A stretch of 64,000 bases of DNA from an uncultured Roseobacter sp. (lineage in GTDB: Bacteria > Pseudomonadota > Alphaproteobacteria > Rhodobacterales > Rhodobacteraceae): positions 643,001 to 707,000 of the forward strand of contig NZ_CANMNK010000001.1 in assembly GCF_947499265.1 (NCBI RefSeq), in the 5' to 3' direction. The notes under the pieces were generated by a model. It searched no databases and was not told the origin of the DNA. It worked only from the letters and a program-made list of their open reading frames with translations. Within the stretch, counting starts at the first letter, position 1, and each line of letters starts with the position of its first letter. Positions 18,801-26,180 of this stretch are shown here, in pieces. The translations under genes and the position numbers were made by a program.

Positions 18801-20357
18801 TACCGCCGAGGGTGTATCATCCCCCATCGACGCCAAGGTTTCCTTGGCATCCTCGGCCATAGGCGCCAGGATTTGCTCCAGCTCCTCTACGGTATAGCCC
18901 GCCGCCACCTGCCGTTTCCGCAGTTCAGCGCCGGTGAAGAGGGGCCGTTCCGTGATGTGATCCAACGCTTTTTCGAGATCGTTGATCTTGCCGACCCATT
19001 CGCCAAACGGTTGGCTGGCGGCGAGCTTGTTTTTGATTTCCTTGTCGTGGAATAACTTACCCTCAGCCATGTCGACGGCAAGCAATTGCCCAGGTCCCAA
19101 CGCACCTTTCTCTACCACGGTCGCCTCATCAAGCGGGACCATACCAGCCTCGGACCCGGCAATCAGCATGCCGTCGGAGGTCACCACATAACGCATCGGA
19201 CGCAACCCGTTCCGGTCGAGACCTGCGCAGACCCACCGGCCATCGGTCATCGCCAGCGCCGCCGGGCCATCCCAAGGCTCCATCACCGAATTGCAGTAGG
19301 AGTACATGTCGCACCACGCTTGCGGCAGTTCCACCGCTTGCTTGGACCAGCTTTCAGGCACCAGCATGGTCTTGGCCATGGGGGCATTCCGCCCCGCGCG
19401 TACAAGCACCTCAAAGACCGCGTCCAGAGCCGCACTGTCACTGGACCCGGCGGCCACGATGGGCTTGATGTCTTCCGCCATCTCACCAAAGGCACCCGAC
19501 GCCATGCGGATCTCGTGGCTCTTCATCCAGTTGAGATTGCCTTTGAGCGTGTTGATCTCGCCATTGTGCGCCAACATGCGGAAAGGTTGCGCGAGCCACC
19601 ACTGCGGGAATGTGTTGGTCGAATAGCGCTGGTGATAGATCGCGAAGGCGCTCTCGAAACGTTCATCCATCAGATCGGGGTAGAATTCCGCCACCTGTTC
19701 GGCCAGCATCATGCCCTTGTAGATGATCGACCGGCAGGACATCGACGCGATGTAAAGCGTCGGCACTTGAGCCGCCAGAGCCGCCTTTTCAATACGGCGG
19801 CGGATCACATAGAGCTCGCGCTCGAAAGTATCCTCATCCACGCCCTTGGCGTTGGAAATCAGGATTTGTTCGATCTCGGGCCGGGTCGCATTGGCTTTTT
19901 CGCCCAAACAGGAAATGTCCACGGGCACATGTCGCCAGCCATAGATGTAATACCCCATCCGCAGCACTTCGGTCTCGACAATTGTGCGACACGTCTCCTG
20001 CGCGCCGAAATCCGTGCGGGGCAGGAACACCTGGCCCACCGCGATCATCTCGTCCGTGCGCGGGTCGTGCCCTGTGCGCTTCACCTGATCGTAGAAAAAC
20101 TCCACGGGAATTTGCACGTGGATGCCCGCCCCGTCGCCGGTTTTGCCGTCCGCATCCACAGCGCCCCGGTGCCAGATCGCTTTGAGCGCCTTGATCCCGT
20201 TCTCAACCACGCCCCGGCTTTTTTTGCCATCGACCGACACCACAAGCCCCACACCGCAGGAGGAGTGCTCCTCCGAAGGATCGTAAAGCCCATTCTCGGC
20301 CATCATCGCCCGCTTCGCTTTCTCGCGAGCCATCCAGTTGTCGTCATAGATGGTCAT
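15825..20357 (-). CDS. gltB: Glutamate synthase (NADPH) large subunit
   Basis: This 1510-residue GOGAT alpha subunit transfers the glutamine amide to 2-oxoglutarate. A short propeptide precedes the N-terminal amidotransferase nucleophile Cys34 in HSSCGVGLV. Then come the central domain, the FMN-binding synthase domain (SGEGGEDPAHF, ISGHNGGTGASP), the [3Fe-4S] ligands in CIMVRQCQSNTCPVGVC, and the C-terminal beta-helix (GGMIVVRPP, GERFAVRNSGAKVVIEGCG). The length is that of intact GltB. Its ATG shares bases with the stop of the preceding GFA gene (TGATG), and AAGGAG lies just inside that gene, so translation is coupled. The partner gltD lies upstream in the same apparent operon. Confidence 0.97.
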   Translation of the reverse strand: MTIYDDNWMAREKAKRAMMAENGLYDPSEEHSSCGVGLVVSVDGKKSRGVVENGIKALKAIWHRGAVDADGKTGDGAGIHVQIPVEFFYDQVKRTGHDPRTDEMIAVGQVFLPRTDFGAQETCRTIVETEVLRMGYYIYGWRHVPVDISCLGEKANATRPEIEQILISNAKGVDEDTFERELYVIRRRIEKAALAAQVPTLYIASMSCRSIIYKGMMLAEQVAEFYPDLMDERFESAFAIYHQRYSTNTFPQWWLAQPFRMLAHNGEINTLKGNLNWMKSHEIRMASGAFGEMAEDIKPIVAAGSSDSAALDAVFEVLVRAGRNAPMAKTMLVPESWSKQAVELPQAWCDMYSYCNSVMEPWDGPAALAMTDGRWVCAGLDRNGLRPMRYVVTSDGMLIAGSEAGMVPLDEATVVEKGALGPGQLLAVDMAEGKLFHDKEIKNKLAASQPFGEWVGKINDLEKALDHITERPLFTGAELRKRQVAAGYTVEELEQILAPMAEDAKETLASMGDDTPSAVLSGKYRPLSHFFRQNFSQVTNPPIDSLREYRVMSLKTRFGNLKNVLDEDSSQTEIFTLDSPFMGNAQFDELIRHFNADVVTIDCTFATGAGSLSAGLERIRAEAEDAVRSGAGHIVLTDQTSDTDKVAMPMILATSAVHSHLVRKGLRTFTSISVRSAECVDPHYFAVLIGAGATIVNAYLAEDSLAERIERGLLDMTLTQAIDRYRIAIDQGLLKIMAKMGISVISSYRGGLNFEAVGLSRAMVAEYFPGMTSRISGIGVSGIQRKAEEVHAKAWSGPASVLPIGGFYKARQSGETHAWEATSMHMMQMACNRASYEMWKQYSAKMQSNPPIHLRDLLDIKPLGAPVPIEEVESITSIRKRFVTPGMSLGALSPEAHKTLNVAMNRIGAKSDSGEGGEDPAHFVPEPNGDNPSAKIKQVASGRFGVTAEYLNQCEELEIKVAQGAKPGEGGQLPGMKVTDLIARLRHSTKGVTLISPPPHHDIYSIEDLAQLIYDLKQVNPRCKVTVKLVASSGVGTIAAGVAKAKADIILISGHNGGTGASPATSIKYAGLPWEMGLTEAHQVLSMNNLRERVTLRTDGGLRTGRDIVMAAMLGAEEYGIGTAALIAMGCIMVRQCQSNTCPVGVCTQDESLREKFTGNADKVVNLITFYATEVREILARIGARSLDDVIGRADLLAQVSRGSAHLDDLDLNPLLITVDGAADIVYDRAKDRNAVPDTLDAEIVRDAARFLQDGEKMQLSYAVQNTHRTVGTRTSSHIVKKFGMRNTLQPDHLTVKLSGSAGQSLGAFAAPGLKLEVSGDANDYVGKGLSGGMIVVRPPMASPIEAAKNTIIGNTVLYGATDGYLFAAGRAGERFAVRNSGAKVVIEGCGSNGCEYMTGGVAVILGDIGANFGAGMTGGMAYLYDPEGRAPALMNMETLVTCPVTVDHWMGELEELLEAHLRETGSRRAADILQHWESEKQHFLQICPKEMLVHLPAPLSLEGAAMPAE

Positions 20358-20836
20358 CAGTTGTCTCCTTCAACGAATGGGTGTTTGGCCTGCACCTCGG
20401 CCCGTGTCTTGCGGCGATGCTCGCCCCTGAGGCACGCATAATTCGGCGCCAGGTCTGTGTAGATTTCTGACAGTAGCACAAAGTCCGCCGCCTCCTTGAA
20501 AAGCCCCGGAAAAAGCTCGATCTCCGGCTCATCCGGGTCGGTGGACCTCAGCCACACCGAACTTCCGCAGGTCTCGCAAAAGCCCCGCTCCGAAAAGGAC
20601 GAGGACGCATAGTTCTTCACTGGCCCCGTGACCGCGACCGCCTTTGTCTCCGCAACAAAGGAGCCGAACAGCATCCCGTTCCACCGCTGGCACATCACGC
20701 AATGGCAGGCGCCAATGGCCGCAACATAGTTACCGTCGATCTCGATCTTGACCGCACCACAGAGGCACCGGCCCGACATCTGACCGGTCCGTCTGTGCGG
20801 TGCGATCAACGCTTCTCTTGCCGCCGCGTCCGTCAT
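20357..20836 (-). CDS. GFA-family (CENP-V/GFA domain) zinc protein
   Basis: This 159-residue protein has the GFA fold with its zinc ligands: CLCGAV near residue 25, CHCVMCQRWNG and CETCGSSVW. Founding members (Gfa) were linked to spontaneous glutathione-formaldehyde condensation, but most relatives have no known role. The start at 20836 overlaps the stop of the upstream GFA gene by four bases, and its own stop overlaps the gltB start. It shares only moderate identity with its neighbour, consistent with an old duplication. It is clearly part of the glt transcript. Confidence 0.85.
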   Translation of the reverse strand: MTDAAAREALIAPHRRTGQMSGRCLCGAVKIEIDGNYVAAIGACHCVMCQRWNGMLFGSFVAETKAVAVTGPVKNYASSSFSERGFCETCGSSVWLRSTDPDEPEIELFPGLFKEAADFVLLSEIYTDLAPNYACLRGEHRRKTRAEVQAKHPFVEGDN

Positions 20837-21258
20837 GCGTCGCCCTCGAACATCGCGATGGTCTCTTCGGTGCTTAACTTGCGGTGGTTTCCCTTCAGAG
20901 CGTAGCCCTGCGGGCACTCGTCGGCGAAGAATTCCAGCGTCATCTCACCCAGCGCCGCGCCATCAAACAGCCCCGCCGCAGGATGCCGCACGCCATCAGC
21001 CTGCGTGCCGTACCACAAGGTTGACCCGCAGGTGCCGCAAAAGCCGCGCTCTGCCCATTCCGACGACGCATAGCTCTGCGCCGGGCCTTCGACGGTCAAT
21101 GTACCCGCCACGGTATCAACCGATATGAACATGCCAGAGGTATGTTGGCGGCACATGTCACAATGACAGGCTCGCAAGCGCGGCAGTTCCGTCTGCACAG
21201 TGACCGTAACCGCGCCACACAGGCACGAACCGCGCAGGGTTTGTGAAGCGTCACTCAT
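20833..21258 (-). CDS. GFA-family (CENP-V/GFA domain) zinc protein
   Basis: This 141-residue protein carries the same zinc-ligand set as its downstream neighbour: SCLCGAVTV at the N-terminus, CHCDMCRQHTSG and FCGTCGSTLWYG. The fold is secure; the reaction is unknown, although glutathione-linked aldehyde chemistry is the usual suggestion. The start at 21258 has GGAG upstream and overlaps the end of a 51-codon ORF by eight bases; the longer reading from 21300 is less likely. With the next gene it forms a tandem GFA pair placed between gltD and gltB. Confidence 0.85.
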   Translation of the reverse strand: MSDASQTLRGSCLCGAVTVTVQTELPRLRACHCDMCRQHTSGMFISVDTVAGTLTVEGPAQSYASSEWAERGFCGTCGSTLWYGTQADGVRHPAAGLFDGAALGEMTLEFFADECPQGYALKGNHRKLSTEETIAMFEGDA

Positions 21259-21406
21259 ATCCAAGCTCCGGTTTGGTCGCCCGAAACACACTACCCGCAT
21301 CGCAATACCCAGAGGCCCGAAAATCGTCGGTTTTCATGCGCGCACCCGCTCTTGCGGCGCGCAGCGTGCTCCCGGTCCGATTTGCCCTGTAACCCTCTTG
21401 GGTCAT
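21251..21406 (-). CDS. Small 51-residue protein, unrecognised
   Basis: This short frame fills most of the 240-base gap between gltD and the first GFA gene. It begins MTQEGYRANRTGSTLRAARA, is rich in Arg/Ala/Gly and has no membrane segment. Support for it being real: AAGGA eight bases before the ATG, and a stop that overlaps the following GFA start as ATGAGTGA, the coupling style used throughout this operon. I do not recognise the family. It may be a leader peptide or a short protein; a chance frame is not excluded. Confidence 0.45.
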   Translation of the reverse strand: MTQEGYRANRTGSTLRAARAGARMKTDDFRASGYCDAGSVFRATKPELGYE

Positions 21407-21498
21407 GATTGCTGTCCTTAACGATTTCTGGTCGCGCACAACGTACTAACGTTTGACCGATGCGATATCGACGCCGCATCGAGGTTGATTTGAATGCT

Positions 21499-22932
21499 TT
21501 ATTCCGCGGCCAACGCCGCACTGTCACCGAGGCTTTTCAGGATTGCATCCGCGCAATCGCGCCCGTCCCGGATGGCCCAGACCACCAGCGAGGCGCCCCG
21601 CACGATGTCCCCCACCGCATAAACGCCGTCGAGGTCGGTCGCGCCAGTTGTGAACGCCGCCTTGATCGTGCCCCAGCGGGTCACAGGCAATTCCGGCTGA
21701 TCCCAAAGTGTCGGCAGTGCTTCTGGCTCAAACCCCAGCGCCATGATCACCAGATCAGCGTCTTCCACATAATCCGCGCCCTCGATCACTTCCGGCGCTT
21801 GCCGACCGGTGGCATCCGGCGCGCCGAGGCGCATCTTCTGCACCATCACACCCGTCACCGGGTCGCCGACAAAACCCTTGGGCGCAGAGAGCCATTCAAA
21901 GATCACGCCCTCTTCCTCGGCATTCTGCACCTCGCGCTGAGAGCCCGGCATATTCGTCCGGTCCCGCCGATAGAGGCATTTGACGCTTGTGGCGCCTTGC
22001 CGGACAGAGGTGCGCACACAATCCATCGCCGTGTCGCCGCCGCCAATCACCACAACGCGCTTGCCCTCAGCATTCAACGCCCCGGAATCGAATTCCGGCA
22101 CCGCATCGCCAAAGCTCTTCCGGTTCGAAGCGGTCAGAAAATCAATCGCCCGCACAAGGCCCGTGGCACCCACGCCCGGCGCTTCGATTTCCCTTGATTT
22201 ATAGACACCTGTGGCAATGATCACCGCGTCGTGCTTGGCGCGCAGATCGGCGAAGCTGATGTCCTCGCCCACGTTCGTATTCAGCTCAAACGTGACGCCG
22301 CCCTGCGCCAGCTGATCGTTGCGCCGCATCACCACGTCTTTTTCGAGTTTGAAGCCAGGAATGCCGTAGGTCAGCAGCCCGCCCGCGCGATCATACCGGT
22401 CATAGACGGTCACCTGCACACCGGCGCGGCGCAGCACGTCCGCGGCGGCCAACCCGCCCGGCCCGGCCCCTATGATCCCAACCGATTCCGCGCGTTCCCG
22501 TGTCGGCGAGATCGGCAGCACCCAGCCTTTGTCCCAGGCGGTGTCGGTGATGTATTTCTCAACTGCGCCGATGGTCACGGTGCCGTGGCCCGATTGTTCG
22601 ATGACACAATTCCCTTCGCACAGACGATCTTGCGGGCAGATCCGGCCACAGATTTCGGGGAACGTATTTGTCGCCTGACTGACCTCATAGGCCTCCTGCA
22701 AGCGGCCTTCCGCAGTCAGGCGCAGCCAGTCGGGGATGTTGTTGTGAAGCGGGCAATGGCTCTGACAATAGGGCACGCCGCACTGGCTGCAACGACTCGA
22801 TTGCTCTTGCGCTTTTGCTTCTGCGTACTCTGCGTAGATCTCATTGAAGTCCTCGCGGCGTGCGTCAGCAGCGCGCTTTTCGGGCATGTCCCGCTCAACG
22901 GTCACGAATTTCAACATCGGCTGTCCAGACAT
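21499..22932 (-). CDS. gltD: Glutamate synthase (NADPH) small subunit
   Basis: This 477-residue beta subunit supplies electrons from NADPH to GltB. The N-terminal Fe-S domain has RCSQCGVPYCQSHCPLHN and CGRICPQDRLCEGNCV. The FAD site is GIIGAGPGGLAAADVLRRAG and the NADPH site VVVIGGGDTAMDCVRTSVRQG, and the C-terminal FAD contact is LDGVYAVGDIVRGASLVVWAI. ATG at 22932 directly follows an in-frame GTG at 22935; GGAGG lies about nine bases upstream. It is the first gene of the leftward gltD-GFA-GFA-gltB unit. Confidence 0.95.
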   Translation of the reverse strand: MSGQPMLKFVTVERDMPEKRAADARREDFNEIYAEYAEAKAQEQSSRCSQCGVPYCQSHCPLHNNIPDWLRLTAEGRLQEAYEVSQATNTFPEICGRICPQDRLCEGNCVIEQSGHGTVTIGAVEKYITDTAWDKGWVLPISPTRERAESVGIIGAGPGGLAAADVLRRAGVQVTVYDRYDRAGGLLTYGIPGFKLEKDVVMRRNDQLAQGGVTFELNTNVGEDISFADLRAKHDAVIIATGVYKSREIEAPGVGATGLVRAIDFLTASNRKSFGDAVPEFDSGALNAEGKRVVVIGGGDTAMDCVRTSVRQGATSVKCLYRRDRTNMPGSQREVQNAEEEGVIFEWLSAPKGFVGDPVTGVMVQKMRLGAPDATGRQAPEVIEGADYVEDADLVIMALGFEPEALPTLWDQPELPVTRWGTIKAAFTTGATDLDGVYAVGDIVRGASLVVWAIRDGRDCADAILKSLGDSAALAAE

Positions 22933-23008
22933 CACCCAATTCCTCCACCAAAGCTCAGAAGCGAACGCATACGCGAACTCAGACCGGAAATAAAGTCAGT
23001 TATACTTA

Positions 23009-23037
23009 CCTATAATGAAAAAAAATGGTTCATCCAA
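23009..23037 (-). promoter_or_regulatory. Probable promoter of the gltD-gltB operon
   Basis: On the minus strand TTGGAT (23037-23032) and TATAGG (23014-23009) are separated by 17 bases in an AT-rich block, about 77 bases before the gltD ATG. The spacing is ideal and both hexamers match four of six consensus bases. Confidence 0.5.
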
Positions 23038-23152
23038 GCTTTCGCTCGCAGGGATTCTCTAAAATAAGGTCCGAATCGGACTTTCTTTGGTGCTTTCCAT
23101 TTGATTCCCTGACTTTATACCACAGTCACATACTGCCGGTATTGGACTAAAC

Positions 23153-23956
23153 ATGACGCTCTTTCAGCTCTTTGTCGTCGCAGCCCTTCAGGGTCTGACC
23201 GAATTCTTACCGGTCAGCTCTTCCGGACATCTGGTGCTGCTGCCGGCGCTGACCGGTGGGCCAGATCAAGGGCTGGCCATCGATGTGGCCGTTCATGTCG
23301 GAACACTCTTTGCCGTTGTATTGTATTTCTGGACGGACGTGAAAACTGCTCTCCTTGGCACCACTCGGCTGATGCGCGGTCGCGTTGACACCCAAGGCGC
23401 ATTTCTCGCGCTTTGCCTGGCAGTTGCGACCGTGCCTGTCGTAGTTGCGGGGGCGGCGATCAAACTGGCAGGTCTGGACGAGATGCTACGATCGGTGGCC
23501 GTGATCGGATGGACCATGCTGGGCTTCGGTATCGTGCTCTATTGGGCAGATAAATCCGGTGGCACGGAACGCACCGCATCGGACTGGCGCCTGCAGGATG
23601 CGGTCACCATGGGCCTGGCGCAGATGCTTGCTCTGATCCCAGGCACCTCACGCTCCGGCATCACCATCACCGCAGCCCGCAAGCTCGGGTATGAGCGGGA
23701 GGGTGCTGCAAAACTCTCTATGTTGATGTCGATCCCGACAATTGCCGCCTCCGGCCTTTTGCTGGGCGTTGATGTGATACAGGAGGCAAATTGGGCCGTC
23801 GCCCGCGATGGGATGATCGCAGCGGTGTTTGCTTTTTTCGCAGCATTGTTCGCGCTGATCCTGATGATGCGATTGCTGCGCAGCGTCAGCTTCACACCCT
23901 ATGTGATCTACCGCGTGATCCTTGGCATTGTACTATTGTTTTACGCTTATGCCTAA
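23153..23956 (+). CDS. uppP: Undecaprenyl-diphosphate phosphatase
   Basis: This 267-residue membrane phosphatase of the BacA family recycles undecaprenyl pyrophosphate for cell-wall synthesis and gives bacitracin tolerance. Both active-site signatures are present: the glutamate-rich [17 protein letters not shown] near the N-terminus and [13 protein letters not shown] in the second half. About eight hydrophobic helices are visible. It is divergent from gltD and converges on the NDUFA9-like gene, overlapping its end by four bases. Confidence 0.95.
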   Translation: MTLFQLFVVAALQGLTEFLPVSSSGHLVLLPALTGGPDQGLAIDVAVHVGTLFAVVLYFWTDVKTALLGTTRLMRGRVDTQGAFLALCLAVATVPVVVAGAAIKLAGLDEMLRSVAVIGWTMLGFGIVLYWADKSGGTERTASDWRLQDAVTMGLAQMLALIPGTSRSGITITAARKLGYEREGAAKLSMLMSIPTIAASGLLLGVDVIQEANWAVARDGMIAAVFAFFAALFALILMMRLLRSVSFTPYVIYRVILGIVLLFYAYA

Positions 23957-24936
23957 GTGCGCAGGTTCTTGGCCGATTCCTTGATCGCATCGTATTGGCC
24001 CGACGGTCTGAAACGCCACAGATAATCCGGCAGAACCGATGCCATGGAAACCGGCGTGATACCGAGATCAGCAAAGCTCTTTGCTTCATCGCTGACGACA
24101 TTGTCCTTGGCCAGATTACGCACCTGATCCCGTGTGATCATCGAATTTGTGAAAAGACCGACCGTCAGTGTCTGCAGCATATCAAAGCCAAACGCCATGA
24201 TCCGCGCAATGAAGAACGGGATGTTCAGCACCAGCCGACGGCGGTGAATAACAGCAAGCATTTGCTGCATCAACGCCCTGAAGCTTGCGACATCCGGCCC
24301 ACCCAGCTCGTAAACTCCTGGAGCGGCTTTGCCGGTCACTGCAAGCTCCGCCGCTTTTGCGACATCATCTACGAAAACGGGCTGGAAACGCGTATCGGCG
24401 CCCACCACAGGGAGCACAGGCCCCAAGCGGCTCATGGATGCAAACCGATTGAAGAATTGGTCTTCGGGGCCAAAAATGATCGATGGACGCAAGATCACTG
24501 CCTGCGGCATATGCTCCAAAACACCCGCCTCGCCCTCGGCCTTGGTGCGGGCATAGTCGCTCTCGGACTCTGCATCAGCGCCAATGGCGGAGATATGGAC
24601 AAGGCGCGCGACCTGCTCCTCGGCTGCGATGCGCGCCACTCGCGCAGCGCCCTCTACCTGCACACTGTCAAAACCGTTCTTGCCACTCTCCGCGAGAATA
24701 CCAACGCAGTTCACCACGGCATCCGCACCCGCCATGACCGCACGCACAGATGCGTCATCACGAATGTTGCACAACACCGGCTCAACCTGACCTACGACAC
24801 CATAGGGCTTGACGAAAATCGCCTCGTTTGGGCGTCGCACAGCCACTCGCACGCGCCAGCCCGCCTTGGCCATGCGTCGCGCAATATAACGCCCGACAAA
24901 GCCGGAACCCCCATAAATCGTGATCAGTTTCGACAT
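23953..24936 (-). CDS. NDUFA9-like NAD(P)-binding epimerase-family protein (complex I associated)
   Basis: This 327-residue atypical short-chain dehydrogenase opens with a nucleotide-binding loop, [21 protein letters not shown], followed by [21 protein letters not shown] where the usual YxxxK is retained as Y-A-R-T-K. Alphaproteobacterial members are related to the mitochondrial NDUFA9 accessory subunit of respiratory complex I. The start at 24936 places the glycine-rich loop at residue 8. Its last codons overlap the uppP end. It could instead be a ubiquinone-related or sugar-nucleotide enzyme, but the gene family is clear. Confidence 0.82.
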   Translation of the reverse strand: MSKLITIYGGSGFVGRYIARRMAKAGWRVRVAVRRPNEAIFVKPYGVVGQVEPVLCNIRDDASVRAVMAGADAVVNCVGILAESGKNGFDSVQVEGAARVARIAAEEQVARLVHISAIGADAESESDYARTKAEGEAGVLEHMPQAVILRPSIIFGPEDQFFNRFASMSRLGPVLPVVGADTRFQPVFVDDVAKAAELAVTGKAAPGVYELGGPDVASFRALMQQMLAVIHRRRLVLNIPFFIARIMAFGFDMLQTLTVGLFTNSMITRDQVRNLAKDNVVSDEAKSFADLGITPVSMASVLPDYLWRFRPSGQYDAIKESAKNLRT

Positions 24937-25108
24937 GATAGGCCTCATTTAACGATGTCTTATTGGATGTACCTCTGCGCATCCCATGAGACAAGGCGCA
25001 AATCGGCGCAGGAGCAGTGACGAAATCGACCAAGTTTGCGCATTTCGCTGCTTGTTTCCGGCCTTTCGCGGTTGATCGAGATACGTCGGTCATTTCGACA
25101 ATTTCCGT

Positions 25109-25137
25109 TTGACACCTACACGGCTTGGGCTTAAACG
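25109..25137 (+). promoter_or_regulatory. Probable tRNA-Leu promoter
   Basis: A consensus TTGACA (25109-25114) is followed after 17 bases by TAAACG (25132-25137), ending 17 bases before the mature tRNA 5' end. Placement and spacing suit a stable-RNA promoter. Confidence 0.55.
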
Positions 25138-25154
25138 CGAGCTCCACGACACCT

Positions 25155-25240
25155 GCCCAGGTGGCGGAATGGTAGACGCGCTAGCTTCAGGTGCTAGTGT
25201 CCGTATGGACGTGGAGGTTCGAGTCCTCTCCTGGGCACCA
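25155..25240 (+). tRNA. tRNA-Leu (anticodon CAG)
   Basis: The acceptor stem GCCCAGG (25155-25161) pairs perfectly with CCTGGGC (25230-25236), followed by discriminator A and an encoded CCA. The anticodon stem CTAGC/GCTAG encloses the loop TTCAGGT, giving anticodon CAG. A long variable arm (GTCCGTATGGAC) marks a class II tRNA, and GGTTCGAGTCC forms the T arm. The 86 bases include CCA. Non-core DNA begins right after its 3' end. Confidence 0.96.
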
Positions 25241-25398
25241 ATTCCCTGAAATATTTCTTTTTATATAAATATATTAGGAGATTTGGATTGATTTCGATCC
25301 ACCTCGTCATCCACCTTTTGTTGTGAAAATCAGAGCTTTTCGATTTGGCGGGACATATGGGGGACAAAGCGCTAAGTTTTGACCTGATTTAGGGTAAC

Positions 25399-25735
25399 AT
25401 GAATTCACGTCCGCTGGTTGCCGTACACGCTGAGCCGTTACAGACGCTTCAATCGGTGGTCGGGCAGGTTAATGAGCTCAGAGATCAAATCGAGCGATTT
25501 TGTAAGGCGCCCGTAGTCGTCATGGGGCGGTCTTGGGGCGTGGCTCGGGTGTTTATTTGCAGCGCAAAACGAGACTTTGGTTCGCAAGCTCATCTTGGTA
25601 GGGAGCGGACCGTTCGAGGCGCGCTATGCCTTGGAAATCCGAACAACAAAGAATTCTCGTCTTTCGAACAAAGAGCGCGACGAATTGAAGACACCCTGTC
25701 TTAAGGATGGTGACCCGGTTGTTGTCGCGCGCTCA
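25399..25735 (+). pseudogene. Degraded alpha/beta hydrolase (frameshifted, truncated)
   Basis: Frame 1 encodes EPLQTLQSVVGQVNELRDQIE and then VVVMGRSWG, the strand and nucleophile elbow of an alpha/beta hydrolase (Ser in GRSWG). Around 25540 the homology jumps to frame 2, which continues WLGCLFAAQNETLVRKLI, then VGSGPFEARYALEIR and RLSNKERDELK. Loss of two bases within the GGCGTGGCT region explains the switch. The catalytic His/Asp half is missing, and the start (NSRPLVAVHAEPLQ) appears shortened. It is therefore a dead remnant beside tRNA-Leu, facing the response regulator gene. Confidence 0.65.
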
Positions 25736-26170
25736 TGGAGCTTGCAAAGCGATCGGTCGGACAGGATGTTCACAGATGTCCCAATACTGTTGCAGAGACT
25801 TGATGACCTCGGTCATTTCAGCAGATCCTCCAGGCTTGACAACATAACCACTCGCATAGTTGCCGTATGCCAGCTCAATGTCTCTCGGATCGTCAGATGT
25901 TGTCACAACGACAACTCTTGACGAAGCCAGATGCTCACTTGCCCGCAGTTCCTTCAGGAACTCATGGCCGTTCATGCGTGGCATGTTAATATCAAGGAGG
26001 ATCACATATGGATCCTGAACTCGCCTGTCTGCATTTTGTTCGTTTAGGATTTCCAGTGCTTCAACGCCATCCTTTGCGCGAACGACCGAGCTGCTGGTTC
26101 CAGTAGTCCGCAGGGCGCGTTGAAACAACAAAACATCCACGTCATCATCTTCGACCAAGAGTATGTTCAT
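25733..26170 (-). CDS. CheY-like single-domain response regulator
   Basis: This 145-residue receiver domain without an output domain has the acidic pocket VEDDDVDVL, the phospho-acceptor Asp60 in ILLDINMPRMNG, the switch Thr in VVVTTSDD and Lys112 in VVKPGG. It resembles Rcp1-type regulators, which pair with phytochrome-like kinases and often carry a long loop before the phosphorylated strand. It starts 10 bases after the stop of the histidine kinase gene, so the two form an operon and very probably a cognate pair. The in-frame start at 26263 lies inside the kinase gene and is rejected. Confidence 0.88.
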   Translation of the reverse strand: MNILLVEDDDVDVLLFQRALRTTGTSSSVVRAKDGVEALEILNEQNADRRVQDPYVILLDINMPRMNGHEFLKELRASEHLASSRVVVVTTSDDPRDIELAYGNYASGYVVKPGGSAEMTEVIKSLQQYWDICEHPVRPIALQAP

Positions 26171-26180
26171 TTTTTGCCCC

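Noticed and set aside
15792..20441. Long plus-strand frames (450 and 451 codons) across gltB
   Set aside because: Antisense shadows caused by high GC; gltB is unambiguous on the other strand.
23791..25020. 409-codon plus-strand frame over uppP end and the NDUFA9-like gene
   Set aside because: Antisense to a gene with a clear Rossmann loop; composition is His/Arg-rich as expected of a shadow.
25340..25385. Possible start of an integrase gene next to tRNA-Leu (MGDKALSFDL)
   Set aside because: Only about eleven codons before a stop, and no downstream integrase motif; too little to call.
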